Below, piece after piece: positions 36,805 through 48,060 of a stretch of 64,000 nt of DNA; the stretch's first letter is position 1; each line of letters begins with the position of its first letter. Under the pieces are notes generated by a model, which did no database searches, was not told the origin of the DNA, and worked only from the letters and a program-made list of their open reading frames with translations. The DNA is from Dicyema japonicum. Taxonomy: Eukaryota > Dicyemida > Rhombozoa > Dicyemidae. The stretch covers positions 309,273 to 373,272 of the forward strand of contig RDEW01000020.1 of NCBI GenBank assembly GCA_011109175.1, written 5' to 3'. Both the position numbers and the translations under genes were made by a program.

Positions 36805-37575
36805 TTCAGCCACCCCCGCTTATAAATTGACTAAAATCCCATAATGTAGTGATTGGCTACTTCATAATTTGGCAAATTCTTTGATCTTTTCTTAAATTTG
36901 TTGTTGTTGTTAAATTCAAAAACAAGTATTAGTATAAGTATATACCAGATGTTCTCACAAGGGCTACTTTACTCTGTTGTCTGATGGCCACGTGTATCAG
37001 AGACCATGGGAATATTCTTATTTACAAGGAAACCTCTTTGTCACATGTAGTCTCACTGTCACGTGTTAATGAAATCTTTTTTCGTTAAGGCATATTAGCC
37101 GTTCTTATCAGAAAATTGAAGGTGGCCAAAATCCTGATTTATTTAATAACCGCCGGATAGATAAAAGTTAATTAACGTCCAATAAAGGTACATCCCGTTC
37201 AATTTTCGAATGGAATAAAGAAGAGAGATTCTTTTTGGACGTCGGCCATATATTGGGCGTCACCTGAGACTAATGGTTCAACCAACTCCTCTTAGGATTT
37301 GATAGAATAACAGAACAGTTTTTCGTAACTCTGTATGCTTTTTTCTTGATGGTCGGGATCTTAACAGAATTGATCCATGACATGAGGTGCTCCACGAAGC
37401 ATAGGAGATTCATTTCTCGTTGTAATGTTTATTAAAATTTAAAAAAATATGATTTATGATTGTTTGACTGCAATTAATAAAAACATTTATAAGTCTTGAC
37501 CATTAAACCCCACCATCATAATTGAAACCGGCGCTTACAGGAAAGTAACTAAAAAGCGAACGTTCCCTGAGATCC

Positions 37576-38050
37576 TCAAGTATATCGAGTTAAGAACTCT
37601 TCAATGAATTGTTTGTAAGTATAAAGAGCGAATCTGTAAGAGGATTTAGTTCTTTTCCGAGAGTAGCTTCTGACAGAAAAACAGACAAATACAGAATTAT
37701 GATCACTAAACGAATCGTCCATGTGGAGATGTGATAGTAAATTGCTTTTTATCTTTTGAACTAGGGATATGTGATAGGAATCTGAAGTTGCAGATGGAGT
37801 AATGATATCTTCTTCGATTAGTGAATTGGTCGTAATGTGGCAAGAATGGGTGAAAAAATTAAACAAGGAGACATCGTATCGGAAGATGATTAGTATGACA
37901 CCAATATTTGGTCAATTGGAATGATCGCAACCAGTAATGGTCCTTGGAGTTTGTTAACATTAGAAAGGGAAAGTGATAAAGAGGATAGTTGAGCTTTGTC
38001 TGGTATACTGTTTGTGAACAACAGTAATTGCCCCTTTGGGTTAGTGGAGA
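37576..38050 (-). mobile_element. LINE endonuclease remnant in unit B
   Basis: The minus strand has HSCHITTNSLIEEDI and SHLHMDDSFSDHNSVFVCFS, compatible with the end of an APE endonuclease (SDH block), followed by RSYSRKRTKSS. Upstream frames are broken. Confidence 0.4.
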
Positions 38051-38369
38051 GAATTCAGTTTGTGTCTGGTTTTAGCAAAAATGTAATTTACATGGCTTGA
38101 GAAGGAATGGCAGTGATCAAAACAACTGTCCGAAGTTACAACTGTTGACTTTGACGGTTATAATTCGGCACAAAACACGTGATTCTTGAATTTCATACAG
38201 AATTTCGTTATAAAAAACATTCTAGAATGTTTGAAGAAGATAGGAAATTGGAATGACAGCTGCTATTTTATATGGATAACCCCAGTATTAAAAATATATT
38301 TAAAATACTAGCGAGTACCTATTCTACAAAAGCGGTAGTTTGGTGTTGTGCTTTTAATGAGGTGTGGAG

Positions 38370-38530
38370 TATCGATGCCTGTTAATGAGGGAAATGTCAT
38401 TGAATGCCAACCTAGGATAGTATCTGAATGTGGGGTATGCAGCGACGTGAACATGCATTTACAGGCAATAGGGGTTGACCACAATAGAAGGTTGATTTAG
38501 ACGGGAGTTATAAAAGAATTACATTTACAT
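38370..38530 (+). mobile_element. LINE tail fragment
   Basis: The plus strand reads VIECQPRIVSECGVCSDVN, the counterpart of MECQSRVVSGCGVCSDVN on the minus strand at about 4,500-4,620. It lies in the part of unit B missing from unit A. Confidence 0.55.
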
Positions 38531-39156
38531 ATTGTTTGCCTCAGGCATTTAATTTATTTTAAAATTTTTTATATCAGCAAAAAAACAAGTCACTTGCTTA
38601 ATGTCCAAACGTTCCTTTTATGTCAGCAAAAGTATGTACCACAGCTTCTTTCACCTCGTCTGTCAGAAATTTCTTTCAATACTGATCAAAGATAAACTTG
38701 TCAGGAGCTTATTTGACATCGAATACCACAAATGTGTTTTTTATCTGTTTTAACTTTAAAAAAGAACGTCATAACTCCAATAGAGTAGTCAACTGTAAGT
38801 AATAAACGATAGCCTTCAGTGCTCTCAATAGAACATAATGATTGCTAACATTCGATTTAGTCTTTTCTTGGTGAAGGTTTTGCTGGAACGCGTCAAGATT
38901 AAGAAGGAACGAAGGTTTATTTTGCGGTGATGGAACAAGTTATCAAAATAGTGGTTTATTATGCGGTAATGGAACAAGTTATCAAAAACTCTTTATCCCC
39001 TTTTCAAAACCTCGAATATCTGGGAGAAATGAAATCTCATTCATTATAAGGGGAATTAGAAAAGTGCCATAGATATCCACCACCTAAATCAGTAACTGAT
39101 TAAAAAATCAACGCCAAACAAATAACCCAAAATTGAAAATCATCGATATTACCAAA
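38531..39156. other. No gene recognised
   Basis: Mostly sequence specific to unit B without a readable frame; the last 100 bp match the 3' flank of the DRAM gene in unit A. Confidence 0.4.
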
Positions 39157-40136
39157 TTATTCCTCTTCACGAAAGAACCCAACCTCACTCGAGCGTCTAA
39201 TCCTTTTATTAAAAAGGTTATTATATTTTTCCACCTTCAACCTTTCCCTTGAACTCCCGCAGGCCACTCCAGACTTATCGTCATCTAAAATCGGTTCACT
39301 GATAGTGTTTTCCTCTCCATCTACCCCTAACGTGGCATCCTTCTGCTTTCTGAAAAGTGTCTGATATTGGAGAGTAACCCGGATGTTTGAAAAATTTTTG
39401 AATAAAGTGCCAACGTAAATGTACATCATTGTGAAAGCTGACCATTCGAAAAAAGCAGTGATGCTGAGGAGAATCTAAACTAAGACAAAACTGTACATTT
39501 GTCGTCTCTGTGCAATATATAAATAACCGTAGACAAACAACTAATTTAAACAACGAAAATACACAAAATGATGGCCAAAACAAAGTATGACGTCAATATG
39601 ATCTGCAGTCTGCAATGGAACTCTGAAAAATGATATGGATGTAGTTTGTAGATAATAACAGTCATTAACGACATAGAAACTGCAAGAAACCCAAATCCTA
39701 TCAATCCGCCAATCTGATGGACTGATACGATAGATTTCTAAGAAATAAACTTTAGGTACTTCAAAATTGACTATAACAAGTAGTCCCACCACGCAGATCA
39801 GAAAAGAGAGACGAGGCTAAATAAATTAAGGGTGTTATTCTGTCCTTTTTTCTGGAGAGAAATCTTTATAAGATCATATTGGATGTAGAAAATCAGAATA
39901 TCTACAAGTAATAAAAAAGGTGACTCATTGATATCGATATATTCATGAAAAGTGAGAAAAACGAACTTTCAGGAGGATTTATGTAAAAATCACTAGAATT
40001 TGAAAGTTTAGTATTACCTAATGTATGGAATCAGTGGTAAATTGTCTGCAGAGTCAAGTTCCTTCCAAAATACAGTGCCGAAAATTCCTATGAAACCACT
40101 TAAAATTGATGTGATAATTAAATAATTAGGATTCAT
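39157..40136 (-). pseudogene. DRAM-family gene, copy B, frameshifted
   Basis: Same exon structure as 23,688-24,689, with introns of 25, 23, 22, 22 and 22 nt in the same places. Differences: one Asp codon lost near residue 29, a 2-nt insertion in the third exon (about 39,806-39,812 reads AAAGAGAGACGAGG where copy A reads AAAAAAGACAAGG) that causes a stop a few codons later, and a stop that shortens the C-terminus by about 12 residues. The 2-nt change is not a simple homopolymer length difference, so real decay is more likely than in ferritin copy B. Confidence 0.8.
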
Positions 40137-40220
40137 TCTTTTTGGGTCAATGTTTATTATTACGATATTTAATTTTCGATTTAAATAATTAATTGTGGTT
40201 TTAGAAAATATAATTTTTTA

Positions 40221-42240
40221 AACGATATATCTTCGACCGAGACAAGGAAACTCTCAGTAAAATCTACAAACAACATATCAGGACCTTCTTGGAAGTCAAG
40301 GAAGATGAGGACATCCGTGGCTTTTTAGCCCCTCCAATCGAGCCTTAATCAGTCCAGCCCTTTTTGGAAGACGAACAAGCTTCACACGTCTTTCGAAGGT
40401 TTTATTAATGTAAATATCCAATGAAAGACTAGTATCTCGCCCGGCACTCGTTACACTGTGCAACAATCTTGATACAAAAAAAGATTTTGAAGACTCAATT
40501 ATTCATCCATCTTGTATTTCAGAAATTTGACTTTCTTGTGCCTCAGAAAACCGGGGAATGCGTGAATTGGCGTACCTAGGGGCCCATAGGCAGCAGATCC
40601 GGGCAGCACGATGTAGGTCGCAGCAGATCCAAGTCATAGAGTTCACATTCTAAAGTTATACTCACTTTTTCTCGATTTTTTTCATCATAGACAAAATCGA
40701 CTGCTAGTGGATCACCTTGTTCTATTGAAAACTTATAAAGCACTGTTTTCAATCGATGGCAGATGCGTGTTCGATGTGAATTCCCTTATCCTCTTCGTGA
40801 TGAAGTACAGTCGGTTCCCTTCTTGTTATGACGACGATGTCACGCTTGCACAGCATAGGATGCAAGGTGACGGTTTTTTTTCCTTGGTACAGTCTTTTGA
40901 TTTGATTTCTTGTGTGTATTCATGAACATGAAGAAGTACTGATCTCAAAAATGCAATGCGTGAAAATTTGGATTTTGTGCAAGACTCAAAAATCTTGCTC
41001 GATTGATTACAAACTCCTATTTCGAGTGAGAAAAAGAAATGGAGACTTATTGTTGAACGGATTGTAGATGTTGCTTTCCTCCTGCAAGACAACAACCTAC
41101 ATTTGTTTCTCTTAAATTTTGGTGCCCCATTCTGTCATTAGTACAGAGTGACAAACGTCTACAAGATCAAAGATTGGTTTAATTTAGACAAGCGATGACC
41201 TTGATGAGCTCAATAGAATTATTGACCTTCAATCTGATACATCATTAAGAATGCATACTTCAGAAATGGAATGTACCCCTGGGAAGAGTCAGGCGAAAGA
41301 AAATGATGACTGGAGAGAGTCGAGAGACGAAGACCTATCAGAAGTTGATGAAATAAAAAAAATAATGAATGAATTCATAAACAGACTGAAGGCCGAACAT
41401 TCAGAACGCTCATGCGCCATTCGTAGGCCATTGATGTTGAAAACAAGATTTGAAAACCTTGAAACGAGACTGTCATAATTTTCCTAACCATTTTACGTCT
41501 GGCGTGAACTCAAGATACAAACATATTTGTGGTCTTCAATGACAAATCAGCATTGAAAAGAAATTCCTGACAAGCGAGATGAAAGAGCCGCGATACAGAC
41601 TTTTTCTGACAGCAAAAAAGTGATTAGACGTGGAAGTAAGTGACTTTTTGTTATTGTTTAATAAATTAATGATACTTACTTGATCATTATATTCTAATGT
41701 TTTATCACGATTTTTAAGTTAGTTAGCATACACTCGTCCCAGGGAGCAAAAAGCTTTGACTCGAATGTTAGAAATGGCCAATGCGACGACCAAATACTAA
41801 GTGGTTTTTTATTTAATCAGTTTCTCACGTTTGACATTTATTTTTTTTCATCGTTTTTACTATTTATTATTATTTTGTTCCGTTAATTTTGATGTTCATG
41901 CATAGATACTTTGTGTACCCTACTCATTCTCGCCCAAATGAAATACGTCACTATAATAAAAAAACTCTTCATTGACTATCCTATCGACCTTACGTCATTG
42001 TGCTTTTTTATAATATCCTCCAGGAAGGTAATGCCACAGCCATCGTCAAACAAAGGGACGTCACCACAATGAAAACCTTCAGTGGCCTTTTGTGGTCGAC
42101 GTACGGAAATGTTGTGTGCTAACCTATGACATCCCCTGTGTCACACTTATCATCCCAAGCATTAAGACACATGCAAAAACATATCTTGTAATCAAACGTG
42201 ATCCTGTAAGAAAATCAAAAAGGAAACGAAGCAGTAAATA
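40221..42240. other. No confident gene; scattered open frames
   Basis: Possible coding traces that I could not place: plus 40,228-40,346 (FDRDKETLSKIYKQHIRTFL, ending in a stop), minus 40,680-41,095 (contains RDIVVITRREPTVLHHEEDK) and plus 41,251-41,475 (an acidic, Lys-rich frame with KKIMNEFINRLKAEH). None extends with short introns to a known protein. They may be exons of undetected genes or retroelement ORF1 pieces. Confidence 0.35.
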
Positions 42241-43121
42241 TTATGTTTTACATAAATATATAGTTAGAAGTGCAGTTCTCGCGGCCCGATTCCTCCCATC
42301 ATTGATATTCTCACCCTCCTCACTGAACACGAGCATCCTGGAGGTCTTCACGACCAACACAGCCACAAGCCGACCTACAATCAACAAACTACCCAACCAT
42401 TAAAGTGGCGGTAGTAACTGTAATATTCCACCCCAAACTTTCGTTCCCTAGCCACAACATCCAGTCTTTGTATGAACGAATCCAAGCACGTGAGACCCGG
42501 GAGAGACTCAATCTCTATCAGTCCATTCGAGATTATATTGTCCACAATCCTCTCAAAACTATTGGCATCCGAGATGAGCTTCACAGCATTATTACGGTTA
42601 CTCAGCTTCCCAGCAAAGTCGGGGTAATTCATTCTATCAAGGATGGAAATTGAGGCTGACTCCTTGGCTTGGTTCCTCCTTGACCCCCTCCCCAAAGCCA
42701 CAACCCTTCAACTGATATGCGACAGTTGTAATAATGTCTCCCATTCTCATTTATAACCTTAACTCAATTTTATGTGATAATGAAAGAATATTAATGACTC
42801 GAATGAGCTTGGAATCGCAATATGATGATGTACAGAGACTCTTGTTAGTATCCCAACTAAGGTAAGTTATGAACGAACCTTGACGAGGCACCAATCTTAC
42901 TGCAGAGTTTCCACGAGGCGTCCTTCTTGGCTTCCTTCTTAGTTTTCCCTGCTTTATGACAGGATAATACTAGAACCACATGTTTCAAACTCACCCACAT
43001 TCACTTTGACGAAGAAGGTGGCATTTTGTTTCAGAAGTTCAGTATAAACGGGTTGAGACAACTTGTTCTTAGCACAGAATATGTACAGCCAGGAAACAGG
43101 ATCTTCTATCCGAGCCTCCAT
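42241..43121 (-). CDS. Three-dsRBD protein, TARBP2/PRKRA/Loquacious-like
   Basis: Likely double-stranded-RNA-binding cofactor of small-RNA processing, by domain number and order; the exact orthologue is unproven. Exons on the minus strand run from 43,121, with introns at 42,994-42,970 (25 nt), 42,878-42,857 (22), 42,798-42,758 (41, tentative) and 42,397-42,375 (23). dsRBD1 starts about residue 7: DPVSWLYIFCAKNKLSQPVY, FFVKVNV, then AGKTKKEAKKDASWKLC with the typical KKxAK helix. dsRBD2 has NENGRHYYNCRISVEG and GRGSRRNQAKESASISIL. dsRBD3 has HFNGRLVAVLVV and GRNRAARTALLTI and, as in TARBP2/PRKRA, is the least canonical. One frame break lies in dsRBD2 at the G run 42,690-42,693; one extra G would restore it. 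The stop is TAA at 42,241. Confidence 0.78.
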
Positions 43122-43299
43122 ACACCACTAGAATGCACTATATTTTAGATAGTATATCCTATTTTGAATTTTAATTAAAATTCAAGAATTATTAAGATAA
43201 AAGTGAAAATGATTTTATTCCCATTTGGATGCCAAAAAAGGCCTTATAAGATAAAAATATGATTTTGTAAAACATGTGCTCAATTGAATTAGAAGGAAG

Positions 43300-44010
43300 A
43301 TTCTGGAACTTAAGCTCTCCTCAACGAGAATCGAGCTGACTTGCGCTCATCCAGGAATCAAGCTCTCATCTTCCACGCATACCTTCCTTCCCCGGATACC
43401 CGTAAGGATTGTCAGAGAAGACCAGGTGGAGGGCTAGTCACAATTGTAAAGAACGGGACGAATTGAAGTAAGTCCTTCTTATGTTAAAAGGATTTCGAAG
43501 ACATCGAACACAGCAGACTGAAGCGAAAAGATTCCAAAACTATAGGTTGGTTGATTTGTCTGCTTCAGTAACTTCGTTGAAAGAATTGACCAAAGGACTC
43601 TCATCACAAATTCATTCGATAGATGAAATCGTGAAATCATCAATGTGGCCATTCTTAAAGCAGACAATATATTTATTCCTCCCTCATCAATTTCATACCC
43701 TCAATTCCCTGACAATTACACTCATAAAACGAAAAAACCAAAAAACGTATGCAATCCGATGGATGACTTGAAATTTTTGAAATCCATCGGACAACTAAAC
43801 AAAAGTATAAACCAGAGCATAAAAGACCATCAGGCTCAGAGATGGCGTCACCTGGTCAACCGCCTTAACGGGAAAATTTATCCTATCAATTCTGGACAAG
43901 CAGGTCTCAGAGGTTATCGCCGGATTATAGAACTCATTTGCCTGCGGCATGACAAAGTATCTTCGATTCACCTAAAACATTTACTACCTCACGCAAATAT
44001 TCAACCTGTC
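43300..44010 (+). mobile_element. Degenerate LINE endonuclease and linker
   Basis: The plus strand near 43,380-43,470 reads FPGYP-like then VREDQ and GGLVTIVKNGTN, matching the GGGLLTVIRNGIPF block of the LINE at 21,150-21,942. Further on, a basic linker with IKDHQAQRWRHLVNRLNGK follows. No RT motif is present. Confidence 0.5.
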
Positions 44011-44532
44011 TATTAGATTTAGAGAACTCTGTTATCAAACCAGTTTTTGGTTATACACCCATGCCTGTGGGGCTCTGGAGGGGAGAGTGAGGTCTCTGAT
44101 GGAGTTTGAGTAGTTAAGTTTGTGTCACCGTGGTCTTTGGTACTCCAAATTAGTGAACCAGACTATAATCGTTGATTCCATGATAGGTGAGGTGGTGACA
44201 TACTTTTATTTCACGAAACGTCATCTCAAAATGGATCGACTTTTTTACGAAATGAGGTCTCAGGAGCAACTAGATGCAAGAAGTTCAGGAATGAGGTTCA
44301 GATTCATTACAGTTCGGGTTCAAGTCAGAAATTTAGGGGAACATGGGGGAGTCTACTTGTCAGACTATCAATCCCCAATGCACGTGTTAATAACTTCCAT
44401 CAAAAGAAGCAAATGTCACTTATTATCCTAGTAATACCACAATCGTGCAAATGTGACGTAAAATAAAGCATTATACTTTAAAAATACAGTTTAAGTTTAT
44501 GACGAGTAAGAAATTTTAAATACATCCTCTTT
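44011..44532. other. Unassigned; one open frame at 44,120-44,431
   Basis: The plus-strand frame includes MRSQEQLDARSSGMRFRFIT and ends KRSKCHLLS. I recognise no family and find no joining exon. It may be chance or LINE-derived. Confidence 0.3.
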
Positions 44533-46760
44533 TCAACTTTCCAAAAGGTCAAACAGAAGTTTTAAATTTTTGGGGGAGATATTAATATTCATCTTTGCTG
44601 CAGCGATCAGAGAAGATCCCATGTGGTTTTGAAGAGCTATTGCTAGTTTTGATGTGGCCTCTCTCAGAGATACAACTCCTCCTAACGTCAGTCCAGTAGT
44701 AGAGCAAGCTTCTAGAAGTTTCCAAAACAGCGGAAGCACATTGTTTGAGACGTCTTTTGACTTTTTTGTCCATCATTAAAATGCAATCTACGTTATGACA
44801 TTACCCCAACCTGCAAGTCTCAGAACGATCAGTGGCTTGCTCAGTGAGGTCCCGTTAACAAAGTTAGACACTAGAGAGTTTATCATAATGGACGAATCTA
44901 CGTAAAAATGACGATTACCAATTTTTTGCTGCAAAATGTCAAGCACGTTGTTAGCTTTAGTAAGAATATCCTTGTTTTTTGACATAAATTAGCGGACGAT
45001 GGCAGAAATTAAGAATTTAATAAGAGAGTCAGACATGTTAGTGCAGATCGGTGGCAGAAGGTGGTCTGAGGAAGTCAGGGCCAGCAAATTAGATCGAGTG
45101 CTGGCCTCATTGAGTTTGGCTACAAACAAGAGTTATTTCTCGTGATCTTTCCAGTATTTTAACAACTCCCATCATCTCAACCAAACGAAGCACAAAACTG
45201 GAGGCCACTTTTCTAGTTTGTGCATTTTATGTCTTCGATTTCATAAGTAATAGGGACCTTGCTCCACAGTCAATAATGGCACTGATTGCCCGCGTTTGAC
45301 TCACATTTTCGATCATGGCTGTCAGAGTTCCGTAGACCTCTTGTTAGAGGGAATGTCCACTCTCACTGGACTTGTTCATCAGGGCAGTGGTAATTCATAG
45401 AGCTCCTGTACCGTTAACATTATCATTACGGAATTTAAATCAGTTTTTACATATGTGAACAATGTGGAAATGCGGTTTATGGCTGTTTTCGACACTTAGG
45501 ACCTTAGGTTTTTGATCTAAGGGCTTCAATGTCCACCAAACTTCGGGAATGACGGAAAGGAGGACGCTATGCTGAGTTTGAGCATCCATCACCAATTTGC
45601 CTGATTGCAAAGACGATGATACTAAATTGAGTCCTTCACACTTTTTCTCCCTAAAATATTCCACTATAGCATACCAGTCGGACTCCTGGAGCAATTCGAT
45701 GATTTTACTGTACAGTTTCGGCCCTGTTGAATGACTAGACTTGTTTTCTCATCTGAGTCTCCTCCTTTGCCTTTCAGTCTTTGAATCCCAATCTTTTCAA
45801 TTTTTCTGTAATTATTACCCAGATTGCACTTTAAAGTGTTTTCAGTTAGGTTGGGTTTGACTGATTTGGTCAAATTTGACGACTTTTTCTTGACCTTCTT
45901 GTCTTCGATTTCAGTCGTCTCCTACGACACGGTGGCAATAATGAAACCTCCGAAACGTTAAAAATATCCTTATTGCTAGGAATTGAATACCACGTAGACA
46001 GAGAATCTCTATGATCAGTGATCTCCTCCATGTTTATTGAATGGACCTTCTTTACAAGATCTTGTGGTTCTTTGCGTTCACCTAAAATGTATTTGTAGTG
46101 GCAACCTATTTCTTCTGAAAATAGGTTTTTAGCATCTTGTTCCGTCTTGATTGACTTTCTAGGGGTTATAGCCATTTCACTACCTCGGCTTTACTTTAAT
46201 GAACTCTGCTGCTTCATGGAGGACTTCGTTTGTGCTACATCTAACGTAACGGACAGAAGAATTGTTATCAAAAACGGAGACCACTATGATCTTGTACAAG
46301 AAGTCTGTATTAAGTGACTCTGCTTTCTCGTTTAGCAAAATTATGTAGGTTATGAGGTCTATGCCTTCCTTCTATACGTAGGCCTTGCAATTCCGAATCA
46401 ACATATTGACAATTTCAAGTATTCTGTTGTTGGATGACACTCGAGAGTTGAGCACTCTGACGATTCCTAATCGTCCCTTTTTCAAAGATTCCGTTTTGTT
46501 GAAAGTATCAATGAGAATTAGTTCAAGAAGTGACTCAATCATCGTTTTGTCGATTGAGGACAAACGACTGCACATAATGTTTATGATTTGAAGCAACATT
46601 TCCAGAATTCGACTAGTCTTTTCTTTGAAAATGACAAAGAGATGCTTTGAAATCATCTTGAATGCCGATTCATGAGAGATCTATGGTTTTATACCCTTCA
46701 AAGTTTGCTCTCCATTCTGCTAGCGACTCAAGTTGAATATGAAAACTGCTGTCATAGCAA
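44533..46760 (-). pseudogene. TOGARAM (crescerin)-like TOG-domain gene, with in-frame lesions
   Basis: Family members bind tubulin in cilia and set axoneme length. Order on the minus strand: a TOG domain from about 46,740 (LESLAEWRANFEGYKTI, later SSVRYVRCSTNEVLHEAAEF), a charged linker (KSIKTEQDAKNLFSEE, KDKKVKKKSSNLTK), a second TOG starting LLQESDWEKKCEGLNLV with ENVSQTRAISAIIDCG and TRKVASSFVLRLVEMMGV, and a C-terminus (NVLPLFWKLLEAC, LREATSKLAIALQNHMGSSL, ending LLFDLLES) that matches the end of animal TOGARAM1. Introns of 25 nt (46,159-46,183), 26 nt (45,922-45,947) and 24 nt (45,651-45,674) are clear. Breaks: TAG at 46,372-46,374, a missing base in the run at 45,722-45,724, and unresolved segments at 45,060-45,430 and 44,740-44,800. 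The true start was not found. Confidence 0.68.
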
Positions 46761-46837
46761 TTACGTATTATTCGTCTTAGAAGTATTTGGATAAAAAGAA
46801 GCAAGGACACATACAAAAAAAATGAAGATCATTCCTT

Positions 46838-46945
46838 GGTTCTATTAGTTAAAATTAACAGTTATTTACTTAAATAAAGTGTGTGTCCTGCCTTTGCGGA
46901 GCTATGGCTCTCGTGAAAAGGCTTTATTACTATTATCATTTTATT
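46838..46945 (+). mobile_element. 5'-truncated SINE fragment, opposite orientation
   Basis: Plus-strand match to the 3' half of the SINE: CATTCCTTGGTTCTATTAGT through TATGGCTCTCGTGAAAAGGC and an ATT-rich tail (TTTATTACTATTATCATT). The tRNA head is missing. Confidence 0.78.
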
Positions 46946-47019
46946 AGGGAAGAAGCAAATTCCTTGCCGCGGGCGTCATATGATCTACCTGTCCAGGTGG
47001 CGCTTCTGTAAAAGTGGAA

Positions 47020-47086
47020 ACTGGATACACTTAATTAGTTGTTTACTTTAACTTCTTTCTCGGTGTATCCGATGTTAATAAATAAG
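47020..47086 (+). repeat. 67-bp dispersed repeat with terminal 8-bp inverted repeats, copy 1
   Basis: Contains GGATACAC...GTGTATCC around TTAATTAGTTGTTTACTTTA. It is repeated at 56,996-57,064 in the same orientation. Both copies are preceded by a GCGTCAT(A/G)TGATC(T/C)ACC segment, also seen in part at 54,085-54,130. Confidence 0.75.
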
Positions 47087-47389
47087 CAAATTACTAAAAA
47101 CGTCTCATTTATACAGGATTTGGACCGATGGTGGAGCAGTCGAGGAGAAATCGAGAGATGCTAGAGGACTAATTAGCGAGTTAATACTTTCTTTCTTGTT
47201 GTTCTTGGGGTTTTAAAAGTAAAATAAATTCATATAGGTAATGTGTCGGCTCTCGTAAGTAACACCGAGAAAGGTTAGGACGGCTGCTTAAGGAGACTGG
47301 GATCACCTGCCGGCCACCCATTCGCTTTTATTTTGTCTGTGATTCTTGGTTTTAAATAAATAAAATCCTAAAAGCCCTCTGTAGTTAAT

Positions 47390-48060
47390 TTGTCTAACTT
47401 CTTCCTGAACGATATGCCCACCCATACCATCGACGATACAATGTTTCTCAATATACTGGGGTATAATCTTCGCATTAAGAGACCAGTGTGTTCACACTGT
47501 GGCTGCCTACTTGGAGATATATTTATTCCACCTGAGCAGTTGGCTTATGAGAAACCTATTCACCAACTGAGGAACTGGACCAACATTTTGTACAAAAATA
47601 CTCATTCGACTTTTAATGGACCGCAGGGCTTTCATTCTGGCAGCCTCGTCCCCTCACAATGGTGCTTGGCTGAACGCGTTCCCATCATCGACAACTGATT
47701 CCCTTCTGGAACAGGACGTTCTCTCATCCATGACGTTAGGATCTGTTGTGGACTGCAAAGGACTTCATCCACTCTCTTGCCGTGTCAGTAGAGATCGGTT
47801 CCTGAAATATGCAATCATCAACGGGTTGTGAAGCGCTCTCTTGAGGCAGCTAGATTCCCGTCGTCTTGGAACCGGTGGCCTGGATCGTGCAGATGGAAAG
47901 CGCCCAGTAACTGTCTTCCCTTCTCTAAGGGGAAATGCTTTATTTTGATGAGGCTTTTACCGACTCCTTTTTCCAGTCAAGATTTCCTTGTTACACGTTG
48001 TAGGGGGGGGGGATTCTAGGACTTTAGATAATTTCAAGATAAAAAATGTGACAGCATCTC
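47390..48060 (+). mobile_element. LINE of the PHD/GLHGLSC type, C-terminal domain
   Basis: The plus strand reads ILAASSPHNGAWLNAFPSS, then VVDCKGLHPLSCRVSRDRF, KYAIINGL, KRSLEAARFP and, after a frame change, DRADGKRPVTVF. This is the ordered post-RT block (HxGAWL...PSS; GLHxLSC; NxxI.RxLxxAxxP; DGKRPD) of this LINE group. Confidence 0.75.

Larger units (their letters stand above)
34200..40220. repeat. Segmental duplication unit B
   Basis: Longer counterpart of 21,943-24,770. It holds the full secreted Cys-module gene and an extra LINE-derived block (37,860-39,040) that unit A lacks. Confidence 0.83.

Noticed and set aside
40540-40640. FKBP-like minus-strand frame (LPGSAAYGPLG)
   Set aside because: The motif resembles the AYG segment of FKBPs, but no upstream FKBP sequence could be joined.
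42000-42120. Histone H3/H4-like trace on the plus strand (VKQRDVTTM)
   Set aside because: Only a few residues match, with no extension on either side.
45680-45760. A 17-nt intron in the TOGARAM-like gene (gtctag...caacag)
   Set aside because: One extra G in the run at 45,722-45,724 restores the frame without an intron and gives QQGPKLYSKIIELL; 17 nt is shorter than any other intron here.
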